This document shows positions 32,100-44,076 of a DNA stretch of 64,000 nt, piece by piece; positions within the stretch are counted from its first letter, which is position 1, and each line of letters opens with the position of its first letter. The DNA is taken from contig JAURVB010010298.1 in the NCBI GenBank assembly GCA_033002965.1, positions 1-64,000 on the forward strand. The letters are read 5' to 3'. The translations under genes and the position numbers were made by a program. Source of the DNA: Piper betle. Taxonomy: Eukaryota; Streptophyta; Magnoliopsida; Piperales; Piperaceae. The notes beneath the pieces are model-generated. The model was not told where the DNA came from. It saw only the letters and a program-made list of their open reading frames with translations, and made no database searches.

Positions 32100-32330
32100 A
32101 AAAGAAATATTGTCAAGAAGAAGAACATGCTCCTGGAGAGTATAGGCGAGCGCGAGATCGGCGTCCTCTTGGCTGAGGCAGGTGGAGGGGTCCTCAACAG
32201 CCGCCATGCCGCCGCCGCAGTGGAATGTGGCGGCGTCGTCCAGGGACTGGGCGGGGTTTTCGTCACTGGCGACGGCGGCCGCCGCCGCGTTAGGCTTGCC
32301 TCCGGTAACCTCTTTGGAGTTCTCCACAGT
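32100..32330 (-). pseudogene. Unidentified GC-rich exon-like fragment
   Basis: A minus-strand frame reads ENSKEVTGGKPNAAAAAVAS, DENPAQSLDDAATFHCGGG and LSQEDADLALAYTLQE. The composition resembles the N-terminal part of a plant protein, and the last motif is reminiscent of some ubiquitin-pathway proteins, but I cannot assign a family. The frame opens with GTG rather than ATG, and no donor site is evident at its end. It follows immediately on the truncated Copia element. Confidence 0.3.
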
Positions 32331-32559
32331 CGAGAAGCTCCGAATTGGGAGAAGAAGATTAAAACCGTGGAGACAGAAAGAGATTGGGGACTGGGGAGTA
32401 GCCTTGGTTGCACGTAGACAAAGAGAGAGACGAAGGACTTGACTGCTGTGGGCTTGGGGGGAGGAAGGCGACGCCCCTGTAGGGGAAGGATCCAGTCCGC
32501 CACGTTTAACGGCGATGGCTAGAGAAAGTGGCGGCCAGGAGGAAGCCCATTACGAAACT

Positions 32560-34280
32560 CAGAAAACCACGGCGGGAAAAATTGGAATCGGTTTTAGTGG
32601 AGTCAGAACCAATTAAGTCGGTTTAAATGGTTAACAATCGGTCCAGTTGAATCGATTTAAATCGGTCATATATAAAAATTTAACAATTTATAATTGAATT
32701 AGTCATATATAAAAATTAGATAACTCATAATATAAATATATAAAATATATAATCATATAATTTTTTAATATAAATAGACAAATTTATAGTTTAATACAAG
32801 TATAAAAGAGCATTACTATTTATTATTATAATCCCATAATTTTATAAGTATAACATTTGATATATCATCATTTGTGTTTTATCAAATGATAATAATAAGA
32901 CATTAATACAAGTACTACAAAATGAAGGTTCAATACAATTTTACATAGTAATTACTAAATCATCTAATTCATCTGAAGCATCTTCAAGAGTCTTAATCAT
33001 TATCACCAATAGAAATAGTAGAACTATCATCTGAATCAACACGAGACCCTGTGTAAAAAGAGGTACAGAACTCCCAATCATATAAAGTCCCTCAGGTCCA
33101 GGAGGCAAAGATAAATTATGTTGGAAGTCAATATGTACATCAATATTAACATTATGCCCACTGGGAAGAGGAGGCAAGAAAAAGCCATCAGATGTAGTAT
33201 TCACAATAGCTAAATAAGCTGTCAACCAAACAGTTAACATTAAAGATTAGACTCGAATCATTTAAGCCCACATCAGGAAACAAAACTAGACCTAACAAGT
33301 TTCTAGAGTTCCAAATCAGCTATAAAAATGGAAATATATACTAAAACTAGAGTTTTTGGAACTATAAATCAATTCTAAAGTGGACACATACATGTTCACA
33401 TATCACCAACTAGGTTTCTTGTTTTTTTGTAAAATCAGCAACCAGATTGAGTTACAAAATGATCCAAACCACTCTAGCTAATCAATCACTAAGATTAGCA
33501 CTAATTTTTTATTTATAAAATAATCAAATCCTAAAACCAGCAACTAGATTTAATTACAAACAGATCCAAATCACGGTAGCTAAGAACAACATTAAATTTT
33601 TTATTCAGACAACAATCAAGTCCTACAACCAAGAACACATGGCAACATATAACTAATTAAAAAGGCAGCAAAGGAATCAACATACATGCTATGTTCTATG
33701 AAAGGAATCATACAAAGGAATCAGCAAAGGAATCATACAAATTGCAGAAACAATCAAATTTATAGCAGCTAAATATCAAAATTTACAGCAAAAAAAAATT
33801 TGCACATTGATGAAAAATTTCAAACAAAAATTGCATCTTTATAGAGGAGGTGGCGGCGGACGGGCGAGGTCGGCGGCAGATGGGCGAGGTTGGAGGGCAG
33901 GGGCGATGTTGGCTGGCGGCGGCGGAGGAGGGATCAGCGGCGATGGATGGGCGGAATCAGAGTGATTTTATGTTTTTAAAATATAAATTCCAATTTTACC
34001 CATGCTTAAATAATATATTTAATATCATACCTAAGGTATTTTAGTAATTTACCAATAAAATCTAATTCTTTCCGATTCACCCCGATTCCGGATCGGTTTT
34101 GAATCGATCGGAATCAGGGGTAAATCGGCCGATTCCGAGCCCGATTTAGCTCCGATCTGATTCAATGTCTAAATCTGCTCAGATCGCTCCTGAGCCGATT
34201 TAAATCGGCTTGGCTCTCTCTCGAACCGATTTAGATCGGCCGATTCTGAGTGGAATCGGCTGATTTCACCAACAGTGCAA
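32560..34280. mobile_element. Larger AATCGG-family element
   Basis: The left edge has GGAATCGG...GTCGGTTTAAATGG-type repeats (32580-32670) and the right edge has a dense CCGATT/AATCGG array (34065-34265), as in the copies at 3.8 and 24.2 kb. The interior lacks the G-rich block. It holds AT-rich sequence plus a minus-strand frame (32941-33240) whose end, DASDELDDLVITM-stop, resembles acidic transposase tails. Target duplications were not found, so limits are approximate. It may be a remnant of a longer member that once coded for transposase. Confidence 0.45.
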
Positions 34281-35265
34281 GAAACAATCTTGTTCTTAAC
34301 TTATAATTAATAATAATAAAATAAAATTTAAAATTATTAAATAAAATATAATAAAATTTAATAAGTTAAAATACTAACTAATACATCCTAATGCAATAAA
34401 TGATAATGTTAAAAGCTTAAATCTTTTTTGTGCATTTTAAAAAAATAATTCTTTTGCAATTTTAAAAATTTATTCCTATTAAATCTTTTGGACATTTTTG
34501 GCATAGAATTTTTTAAATTTTTATATATGATTTGAGTTAAAATAAATTTGTTAACTTTATGATTTTAGTTAATTAAGCCATGATAAATAATTAAATTGTT
34601 GTGGAAGAGATTTTCTGCATGTAGTAGATTCATGTTAATTAAAATTGGTTTTCCTTCTTTTATTGTAGCAAAATTATTTTTTGAATTTATATTAATAGTC
34701 AATAATAAGATTTATCTACAATTTTAAATGTGTTTTGAGTAGATAAGTAATAATATGCATATTATTATATTATATTATCGAGTTAAGTTCGAGTTGATAT
34801 ACGAGTCGAGTTCGAGTTATAATAGAGTCGAGTTGAGTCGAATACTTACTCAAACTCTACTTGTAGGATTTGAGTTCGAGTCAAGTTTGACATCGAACAT
34901 TTAAATATTGAGTTTCAAGTCGAGTCGAATGCTAAATGCTCAAAGCCGTACTTTTATTCCTTCTTTGTCTTAATTTTTATTACTGTCTTCTTTAAGCATT
35001 TTGATATATTTTACAAAATATACAAAAATCAATAGATATTACGATTTTCTAAAATTTTTATTGTAACTTAACCGGACTACATACTCATTCTTAAAAAGGA
35101 AACTTCCTGATGAAACATATTGAAATTTTGGCGAATACTCGTGTAGAAAAAACTAGTGGTACGGGAAGGAACCAATTTTACCATTAACAAAGTGCAAAGA
35201 TTATTCGATCATTATTACACGATTGAGATTGAGATGCACAGCTAATATAAACCCAATATTATGCA
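34281..35265. other. AT-rich spacer with partial MITE
   Basis: 34746-34950 is an inverted partial copy of the hAT-like MITE at 26637 (GAGTCGAGTTCGAGTT repeats, GCTAAATGCTC). The rest is AT-rich with no supported gene. Confidence 0.5.
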
Positions 35266-35810
35266 TCAAAGAATACTCTACGTATAATAATGCAACACCT
35301 TGTGAAGAGTTATAATGGCGGCAAAATATCATGCCCGAGGAACCGTCTTGGCAGCCAATGTTTTCTTCATCATGAGCACAAAGGTCATGTTCTCGGCCAG
35401 GTCCAACATCTTCCCCTCCTCCTCCATCAACCATTTGAACGACATCACAAAGTTTGCCACATCCATGCCACCTGCAACGTCCCCACCTCCATCCCTGTGC
35501 AGGCAATTATCCCCCCTCCAAAGGGCAGGGTACGACTGCGGCATGTACTCCGACGACCCACCACCACTGCAGCAATGACTGGTGATGACGAATCTCTCTG
35601 GTCAGAACTGCTCCGGCTCTGGCCCTAGCTTCGAGTTGTAGTGGACGACATAAAGGTTTACTACCACCATTGTCCCCACTGCCACCCCATTCTTGTCGAG
35701 CATCATCTCCTTGAGCGTCTTGTGGAGGACGGCCACCAGCGCTACCAGCTTCATCCTCATCGTTTCCTTCCCCACCCCAAGCAGGTACTCTTGGGTTTCC
35801 TGCACCAATT
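35266..35810 (-). pseudogene. Cytochrome P450 C-terminal fragment
   Basis: Minus-strand frames give EYLLGVGKETMRMKLVALVA (helix K ExxR-like ETMR), GTMVVVNLYVVHYNSKLGPE, PEQF and ERFV (the PERF region). After frame changes come NFVMSFKW, EEEGKMLDLAENMTFVLMMK and TVPRA. This matches the helix K to C-terminus of plant P450s, closest in feel to CYP77/CYP89-type sequences. The heme loop FGxGRRxCxG is not intact: the corresponding stretch reads WRGDNCLHRDGGG, so the cysteine context is lost. Only the last roughly 170 residues exist, with frameshifts, so it is non-functional. Confidence 0.65.
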
Positions 35811-38800
35811 TGCATTGAAAAACTCAATACTTAATTTTTTTGACTTTTCGTTTATCGCACTATTGGTTAGTGTTTCGTTTACTTATGTGTGATTATGTTA
35901 TTTTCTATAAGTTTAATGAGGAATTTTTTTAATTCCACTCATATTCTTTTATATAAAATAAAATTCTATTAATGTTAAATAGAATTTCTTCTTGAGAGTT
36001 TTTGGGTATATTTAGCTTGTAAAGGGAGAGTTTTGAAGAAAATTTTTACTATCTCAAGTTGAAGTTAGGAGTCATAATCTAAGGTGTGAGGTTGATCTAT
36101 ATTTCTTTGAGGTGTGCTATTTTCTCAAGTTCTCATATATTATTTTTCTCAAGACTTATACTTTTCAAATTTTGTTGTTATTTTCAGATCTTGTTGTTAG
36201 TTTGATTTGTGTTGAGAGAGTTTTCTCAAGTTATATCTTCGATACTTGATTGTAAGAAAGTTTCTTAATTTAAGTTGATCATGTTGGTTTTCTTTTCACT
36301 AATTTGGAGGAAAGTTTCCATCTATTTTTATCTTGGTGTCTCATATTTCATCTTATATTTATTTTTATTTCATCTTGAGGGGATATAATTTATAGGTTGA
36401 CTCCGCTAGAGCACCTATTTCCCAACAAGCAGCATCAGAGTTTTGGTTCCTTTTTTATGTTTGTCTTGGTTTTAGGTAGTGTCTTTTGTATCAAGATGAA
36501 AGATGAAAAATATGTTAGATGACCGCCCTTAAAGGTAAGTCTAATTGACTTTAACCTGAGTTATATGATCCAAGATGATCCAATTCTTAGTCAACCTTCT
36601 ATTAAAGTCTAATTAGGATTTATATGATCCAATTCTTGGTCAACCTGAGTTGTCGACTTCTAGTCCACCATCGAGTGCTACTCCGGTTGTGACTAGTGAA
36701 GGGAAAATGTCTTCAATTTCCCCTCCTCTACCTATTGGTAAGGCTGAGTCGAGTGTCACGTTTCAATGGATCAAGATGATCAGAAAGTGTATGGCTTTGA
36801 TCAGACAATGGTTAGAATAGAACGTATATAACCATGTGATTGGAACAAAGACTACCCAGGAGCTTTGGGATAAACTCATTTATATGTATGAGAGAAACAC
36901 TTGGGAACCGGAGCCTGTTGGTCAGAAGGTTGATGAATCTTCAATATAAGGATGGGATAGAGATCAGTGACTAGATTAATGAGATGCAAGGTATATTAAC
37001 TCAATTGTCTAGTTTGAATATGCTTCTTGATGGTGCTTGGCAAACTTGTCTATTATTGAATACTTTACCGGAGTCTTGGGAACCTTTGGTTATTTCTTTG
37101 AATAATTCTGACAAGTAGCTGACTTTTAATATGGTTTCAAGTTGTTTCTTGAGTGAAGAGGTGAAAAGGAAAGCATAATGTGTGACCTTCTCTAATTCAT
37201 CTCAAACTTTGATCCCTAAAGATAATTCTTGGGGAAGATCGGAGAGTAGGAGTCTAGGTGGAAGAAACAAGAGTAAAGGAAGGTCTAAATCTAGAAACAA
37301 GACCTTCAAATGCTTTCATTGTGATAAAGCTGGCTACAAGAAGAGAAAGATTAAGAGATGAAAAGGTTTTTGACAATAAGGGTGAAGATGATAAAGTTGC
37401 CAATGTTGTACTAGAAGATATACTCATCATGCTTGTTGATGGAAATAATGATGGAAATGACTGTCTGACAACTAATGATGATACTAGTTGGGTAATTGAT
37501 TTTGACGCATCATTTCATACTACCCCACATAGAGATTTCTTCAATACTTATGTGACAGTTGATCTAGATGTGGTGAAGATGGGCAACAATGAGACTTTTA
37601 AAATTATTGGTCATTGTGATGTGCATGTTGTGACTCATTCTGGTTGCAAACTTGTTTTGAAAATTGTACATCATATTCCTGATTTAAGATTGAATTTGAT
37701 GTCAATAAGTGCGTTGGATGATGAGGGCTATGTTTCACAATTTTCATGTGGTTTATGGAAATTAGTGAACTGATCTCTAGTGGTTGCTAAAGGTAAATAA
37801 TGCGGTGGTCATTATAGGACTACATCTAGTGTGGTTCATGGGGAGGTTAATGTTACATCTATTATCACAGCTGATTTGTGGCATAGGAAATTTGGACACA
37901 TGAGTGAGATGGGGCTAGAGTTTCAGAAGAAGAAAAATTATCTTCCACAAATTGATGGGATAACACTAGGCTCTTGTGATAATTGTTTGGCAAGAAAACA
38001 ATATAGGGCTTCTTTTGTATCCAATGATAAGAGGAAGACTCAGATTCTTTAACTTGTACGTTCTGTTGTATGTTGTCCAATCGAGATAAAATCTCTTCGT
38101 ATAGCCTCTTATTTTGTTACTACTTCAAGGAAGATATGGTGTTACTGTTTGAAGAATAAAAGTGACATGTTTAACACTTTTAAATCATTTCATGCTCTTG
38201 TAGAGAGAAACATAGGAAACTTTGAAATGTTTGAGACGTGATAATGGAGGTGAATATTGCTCTAATGAGTTTCAGGTTTATTGTGACAAACATGATATTC
38301 AGCATGAGAGGAATGTTTCCTATACCTCACAACTGAACAGAGTGGTCGAGAGGATGAATAGAACAATTCAAGAAAGAGTTAGGTGTATGCTTTCTACATC
38401 AAAATTATTTAAAGGTTTTTGGGCTGAAGTTGTTTGTACTACTCATTATGTAATTAATAGGTCTCCTACACTTGCTTTAGGCACAAATGGTCCATAAAAA
38501 ATTTGGAGTGGTAGGAAGGTAAAATACATTAATTTAAGGGTGTTTGATTGTAAAACTTTTATACATGTGCCTAAGGAACTAAGGTCTAAGCTTGATGCTA
38601 GGACATTAGAATGCATACTTCTGGATTATGGGGATGAAGAGTTTGGTTTTAGACTTTGGGATTGTAAGTAGAAGAAAATTGTTTGAAGCCATGATGTGGT
38701 GTTTCGAGGATTCAGTTTTAGAGGATTTTGAGGATGAAACTAGTACCCAAAGTGATTCCCAAGATTATGTTGTGAAGGTTAAGGCTTCATTTGCTCCTCC

Positions 38801-39187
38801 AACGGTTGTAAAGGAAATTGTTCAAGATGTCAAACAGATTGATCAAGAAGCCAGAGATGACATTCCTATTTCCTTGCCAAGTGACTGTGAAGGTGAGGAG
38901 ATAATATTACTAATGATAGAGTTTCTGATGTTGATGATGAATAGGTACATGATAGTGATCAGGTTGTTGATCAAGGGGAACCTAATGCTATTAGAACAAA
39001 ATCTAGTAGTGTTGTTAAGTTATCCACAAAGTATCCAAAGTCTACTTATGTGGCACTCACAGAAAGTGGTGAGCCAGAAGACTTCAGTGAAGCTGTTAGT
39101 CACAAGGAGAAAGACAAATGGGTAAAGTGCCACATGTGGACTAAAGTCATTGTATGAGAACAAGACCTATGAGCTTGTGAGTCATCC

Positions 39188-42100
39188 TGTAAAACCCCAG
39201 TTTCAGCTTAGAGTTTTACCCGCTTGTAGGTTGCTTGGTTCAGGCAACTCTCGAGTTGGTTTGAGTGAGTTCGAGCCAGACCAATTTTAAAAATATGAGT
39301 ATGGGACCCAGATGACCATATGAGCATATTATGGTAGCTGAGAATGCCCGCATGCATATGTGAACATGAGTTATCAGTGTATATGAGGTATACATATGAT
39401 TTTTATGATTTAGCTAGGATTTTAGGCCTAGATCTAGGCCGTTGTAGCATTTAGTATCCATTTGGGATTTTCAGGGTATCTCATTGCATACATCATAGGG
39501 ATTTTGGACCATCAGATTGTGCCCTCGTGCGCCCAACTTGATTGCGTTTAGGGTTTCTAGGCCGATATGTCCTTCTGGCCTAGATTCCCGCATAGAGTTA
39601 CTTTTAGGATTCGAGTCAGTTTTGACTTTGGACAGACTTGATCCGAACTTTTTGTTCATATAGATATTGCATAAACCCATAGGTGGGCCCCACTAGGCCA
39701 CGAGTTGTCGGACATCTGGATCGTGCCACGAGGCATGATCAGAGCCATCGACTCAGCCTTAAAGCTTCACACAACGATTTCCAGTTGTTTTTCTCCCATT
39801 TTTGGAGTCAATCACTCTTAGTGCCGCCACCATTTTGGCTCACCGTCGGCGAGTCTCCGCCTCTCCCTCAGCCACTGGACCGGTACACCCATGACCACCT
39901 TGCGTTTGGCTATCAGTCCATTCCCATGATCGCCATCGGCACCACTTTCAGCCCCTGCCGGCACCGACATTTTCGCTATTGATTTCCACCTCCGCCGCCA
40001 CCTATTCAGGCCGTTTCTAGTGCCGAGTAACTATCCTCCGACGAAGTCGACTAGCCCAAAAATTTCATCTTGTCGAGATCTTCCATTTGAGACTGACATC
40101 GACCTCCAGCGTGGCCGCGATCGCTGCACATGGTGGCGATGCAGCCCCTTTCTAGTTGATTTTTGGCCAGCCACTGGTCGGACTCCTCTGATCGCTACCC
40201 CAATCATGATCCTCTTCGCATGGGCCATCAATCTTGATCGGCGGTGACCCTAGTCGCATTGTCGTCAGCATTTTTTGGTGATGGGCACCATCGCCCCCAA
40301 TCTTGCCCGTGTTTGTGTCCGCATTATCCACTTTTGCGTCTGCATCTGCCCTACCTAATCTTGTTCACCAGCCTGCCAGCCCATGTCTGAGTCCGCTCAT
40401 CCAGTTCTAGGTCCGCACATCCAACCCAACCTGTTTTCCAGTTAACCCAAAGCAGGTTGGTTTAGCCCATTCGGTTCGGTCTGGTTTAGCTCGGTTTGGT
40501 CCGGTTCAGCTCATTTTCGAATCGTTTTCGTCCGTTCTTGCACCGTTTTTAGTACTTTGAGAACCTCTACATTAGTTCTGATGCACATTCACATGATTTA
40601 GCATGATTGGATGTTATGATTATTTTTCTTTATTTATTTATTCATTATTATTTATTAATTTTTATTTATATGTTTATCATATATGATGAATGTTTACATG
40701 ATTGTTTGTTATTATTAATATTATATTTACTTGTGAATATTAGTCTTATTATGTTTACTAAATTTGTATTTATATTTATTTATTTGTTCGTTATGTGTAT
40801 GTTATTATTTATTTGTATTTAATTATGTATTCTTCTATTGTATGACTATGATATTATTAATATTGATGATTAATGAATATTAACTATTTATTTAGTTATT
40901 TATTAAATTATTATCTATATATATATATATATATTTATATGTTTACTAACATGAGTATATGTTGATATTTACTCTTATTTACCTATATATTTATATAGTA
41001 TAATTATATTATTATTTTATGACTAGAGTATTGTTCATGTTTATGTATTTATTATTTATCTAATTATCAATGAGTATATTTTCTTGTTTATTTATTTATT
41101 TATTATTATTATGTCTCGATTTTTGTGCCACATGTTTAGTTATAGGTTTGTTAGTACTATTCTCTTTATTAGGATGTATTGATGATTTAAGCACACACCA
41201 CGAGCATGCATCATATAGAGATGTTAGTATTTTACTTAGTAGTAGGTTATCGATGTTGGTTCTAGAGTCTGAGCTTACTGTAGATGTATAGATACGCTTG
41301 GAGCTTAGACCACAGGTCCACAGGACACTCCCTCTCTGCTTGACTCCCTGCGTGTTGAGTTTAATCGTGTTTTAGATGTAGGATGACATCAGTGGCGTTT
41401 TATCAGATCACTTCGATGTCGGGCCATTTAGCTTTGTTTTTACACATGTTTAATAAAACTACAAGGATGAGATCCCTTGTTGGTTTTCAAACTTAAAATT
41501 CATAAATATATGATACAAGCTTCTTCCCTAAACCTATTATATAAGTACGTGCATTTTTATGAATTTCACGAATAAGAGAGTGGGCTGTATGGAGATATGT
41601 ATGAATCGCACTAGTACTCCTTCAAACCGTGAGGTAGTGCAGTGTATGAGGGTATCGCATAATGCAGCACATTTCCAGAATTGGTGGCACTTACTTAACT
41701 GTTCCTTTTGCCACTTCAGGACCATGGTGCATGAAATATGGAAGATGTGAAGGCGTAAGTGTTGTATATATGAATATGAATGTGAGCCGTGCATCTGAGC
41801 CAACACTTGCTTAAGTATGCTTGCTTACCACCCAGTGTGAGGGAATTTTAAAGTTTCGTAAGTTTTCTTGGGTAAAGGAATACCCATTTGCCAGATTGTA
41901 TTAGTTATTTTTTGGACTAGTAACACTTGTTACTGACTGTTTTCATATAATATATGTAGGTCTTGCAAATCCGAAGTTGACTTCAGTGGAAGGATAGATA
42001 AACACTACATCACTTGAGCTCAACACATTTATTTATTTTCTTACTTTTACTTATATTGGATGTGTTTTGACGTGTATTTAACAATGTCTTCCATTCTCAT

Positions 42101-42229
42101 GACACCAAGAAGGTTGTTTTGACCTATTTCGTCGATCGAGTCGTGCTGACCGACAACTTTAAACATGACTCAACTTGATTGTAACATTTCTGATTCACTT
42201 CTTAGGTGAATTGAAATCGGAGTGTTACA
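39188..42229 (+). mobile_element. Solo LTR (Gypsy family) in the Copia reverse transcriptase
   Basis: 3042 bp, TGTAAAACCCC ... GGAGTGTTACA. Flanking CATCC (39183-39187) and CTTCC (42230-42234) are a likely 5-bp duplication with one change. The host frame reads TYELVSH before and LPMGRRVLKNK after, so it sits in the Copia reverse transcriptase start. It has a GC block (about 39680-40400) and a TTTATTTATT-rich tract (40610-41130). Confidence 0.88.
41538..41545 (+). promoter_or_regulatory. Candidate LTR TATA box
   Basis: TATATAAG within CCTATTATATAAGTACG. The same CTTATTAT(A/G)TAAGTACGTGCATTTTTA context recurs near 54246 and, inverted, near 62590, which suggests a conserved LTR core promoter. 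The 54246 copy has a changed base in the TATA motif. Confidence 0.4.
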
Positions 42230-43010
42230 CTTCCTATGGGGAGAAGGGTCTTGAAGAACAAATAGGTTTATTGACTTACAAGGCAAGACTTGTGGTGAAA
42301 GGTTTCGGGCAGATAAAAGGTATTGACTTCAACAAAATTTTCTCACCTATTTTAAAAATATCTCCAATCCGTTGTGTGCCATGTTTGTTTGCAAGTACAG
42401 ATTGGAGGTGGAATAGTTGGATGTGAAGACTACATTTCTCCATGATGATCTTGATGAACGATCAATATGGAACAACCTAAGCGTTTTGTGGACAAGGAAA
42501 AGAAAAGATGGTGTATAGATTGAAAAAGAGCTTTAATGGCTTCAAACAAGCTCCCAGACAGTGGTACAAAAAGTTTCATTATTTTATGGATAGTCAAGGC
42601 TACAACAAAACTGTTTAGATCATTGTGTATTTATCAAGAAATATGGGGAGAATGGCTTATCATTTTGCTTCTTTGCATTGATGATATGTTGATTCTTGGG
42701 CAAAATAAATCAAGAATTGCATATTTGAAGAAAAGTTTGGGTAAATCCTTTGCTCATTTAGGTCCAGCTAGGCAAATTCTTGGCATGTCCATTCGGCAAG
42801 ACAGAAAGGCTAAGAAGATTTGGTTATCCCAAGAAAATACATTGAAAAGGTATTTGAGGGTTCAACATAAAGGAAGCCAAACTGGTTGCTATTCCACTAG
42901 AAGCTCAATCCAAATTAAAGAAGGGTGAGCTCAGTGAATTAGAAGTATATGAGATGAATAAGGTCCCGTATGCATCCATTGTTCGAGCAGTAAGTAGCAT
43001 TTGTCTAATC

Positions 43011-43496
43011 TAGGAGTGTAAACGAGCTGAGCAGAGCCAAATAGAGATGTGTTTGAATTTGGCTTGATGTAAAATGAGCTGAGCTGAGCTTTGATGTAAA
43101 CGAGCCGAGCTGAGCTTGTTTAAAATTTATGGTGTTTGGGCTTGGCTCGAGTTTGGCTCACTATGTTTTCGAGCTGAACTCAAGCCAAGAGAATGTCTGT
43201 GCTTGGTTCGTATTCAACTTATATAGGATCAAAAATTTTTCCAACACTATATAAGTTCAATGTGACCTCAATAGTATTTAGGAGCTGAGTCGAGCCAAAT
43301 ATTTTTCGAGTTTGAACACATCAAGCTTGAGTTTCGAGCCAAGCTAAGCCGAACACTCTGTAGCTCAAGCTCTGTTCGTTGTTCAACAAGCTTATCTATT
43401 TCGAGCCGAGTATTTTTTCGAGCACAAAATTAACGTGCATTGAGTCGAGCCGAACACAAAAAGCTTGCAAGCAATCTTGGCTTATTTACACCTCTA
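43011..43496. mobile_element. hAT-like MITE in Copia element 2
   Basis: 486 bp with inverted ends TAGGAGTGTAAA and TTTACACCTCTA. Perfect 8-bp direct repeats GTCTAATC flank it (43003-43010 and 43497-43504), the size expected for the hAT superfamily. The interior consists of GAGCTGAGC/GAGCCGAGC-like repeats with no coding capacity. Confidence 0.9.
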
Positions 43497-44076
43497 GTCT
43501 AATCCAGGCAGAGAGCATTGATAGATAGTTAAGTGGGTATTGAGATATTTGTGAGGTACTTCTAAGCTATGTTTACACTTCAAAGGAGGTAAATATATAT
43601 TATCATGTTATACATATGTAGATATGATTGGTGATCGTGACTCTAGGAGGTCTACTTCTGGGGTGGTTGTTACTTTCGCTAGTGGTGTTGTTTCTTGGCA
43701 ATCCAAATTGCAAAAGTGTATTCCTCTATTTACAATTGATGTTGAATTTATTGCAGATAGATGAGCTTGCAAAGAGGTTCTTGGTTGAAAAAATTTCTGA
43801 TTTAAAGTGGAGTAAGTCAAGATAATTATGAGATACTTTGTGATAGTCAAAGTGTTATACATTTGAGTAAAAACTCTAGTTTTCATTCAAGTAGAAAACT
43901 CATAGATGTTTGATATCATTAGGTTAGAGATGTGTTGGAGAAAAATTTATTAAAGTTGAAGAAGGTTTACAGTGACAAGAATGTTTCAGATATGTTGTCC
44001 AAGATTGTGATGTAGGGCAAGCATTTATTTTGTCGAAGTGGAGTTGGTATGTAAAAAGATTTTCTTAGTTTGGTTT

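Larger units (their letters stand above)
37258..44060 (+). pseudogene. Copia gag-pol pseudogene
   Basis: Domains appear in order. A decayed CCHC knuckle (about 37306-37350) is CFHCDKAGYKKRK. Protease (37489-37530) is SWVIDFDASFHTTP, with the catalytic DSGA replaced by DFDA. A pre-integrase zinc region (37870-38010) includes WHRKFGHMSE and CDNCLARKQ. The integrase core (38219-38490) includes RRDNGGEYCSNEF and NRVVERMNRTIQERVR. Reverse transcriptase starts after the LTR insertion (42230-42930), with YKARLVVKGFGQIKGIDFNK and LCIDDMLILG in place of YVDDML. RNase H (43615-43780) includes RRSTSGVVVTFASGVVSWQS. Multiple stops and frameshifts occur throughout. The domain order PR-INT-RT-RH defines Copia. 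Confidence 0.88.
35816..44076 (+). mobile_element. Degenerate Ty1/Copia element 2 (interrupted)
   Basis: The 5' LTR runs from about 35816 to CCCAACA at 36426, followed by AGCAGCATCAGAG, a mutated initiator-tRNA-Met primer site. Gag-pol debris follows to 44060. The element was hit by a Gypsy solo LTR (39188-42229) and a hAT-like MITE (43011-43496), and cut at its 3' end by minus-strand Gypsy DNA (44077). A piece resembling its LTR also occurs at about 47617-47880. The start of the 5' LTR is approximate, and no 3' LTR was found. Confidence 0.8.
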
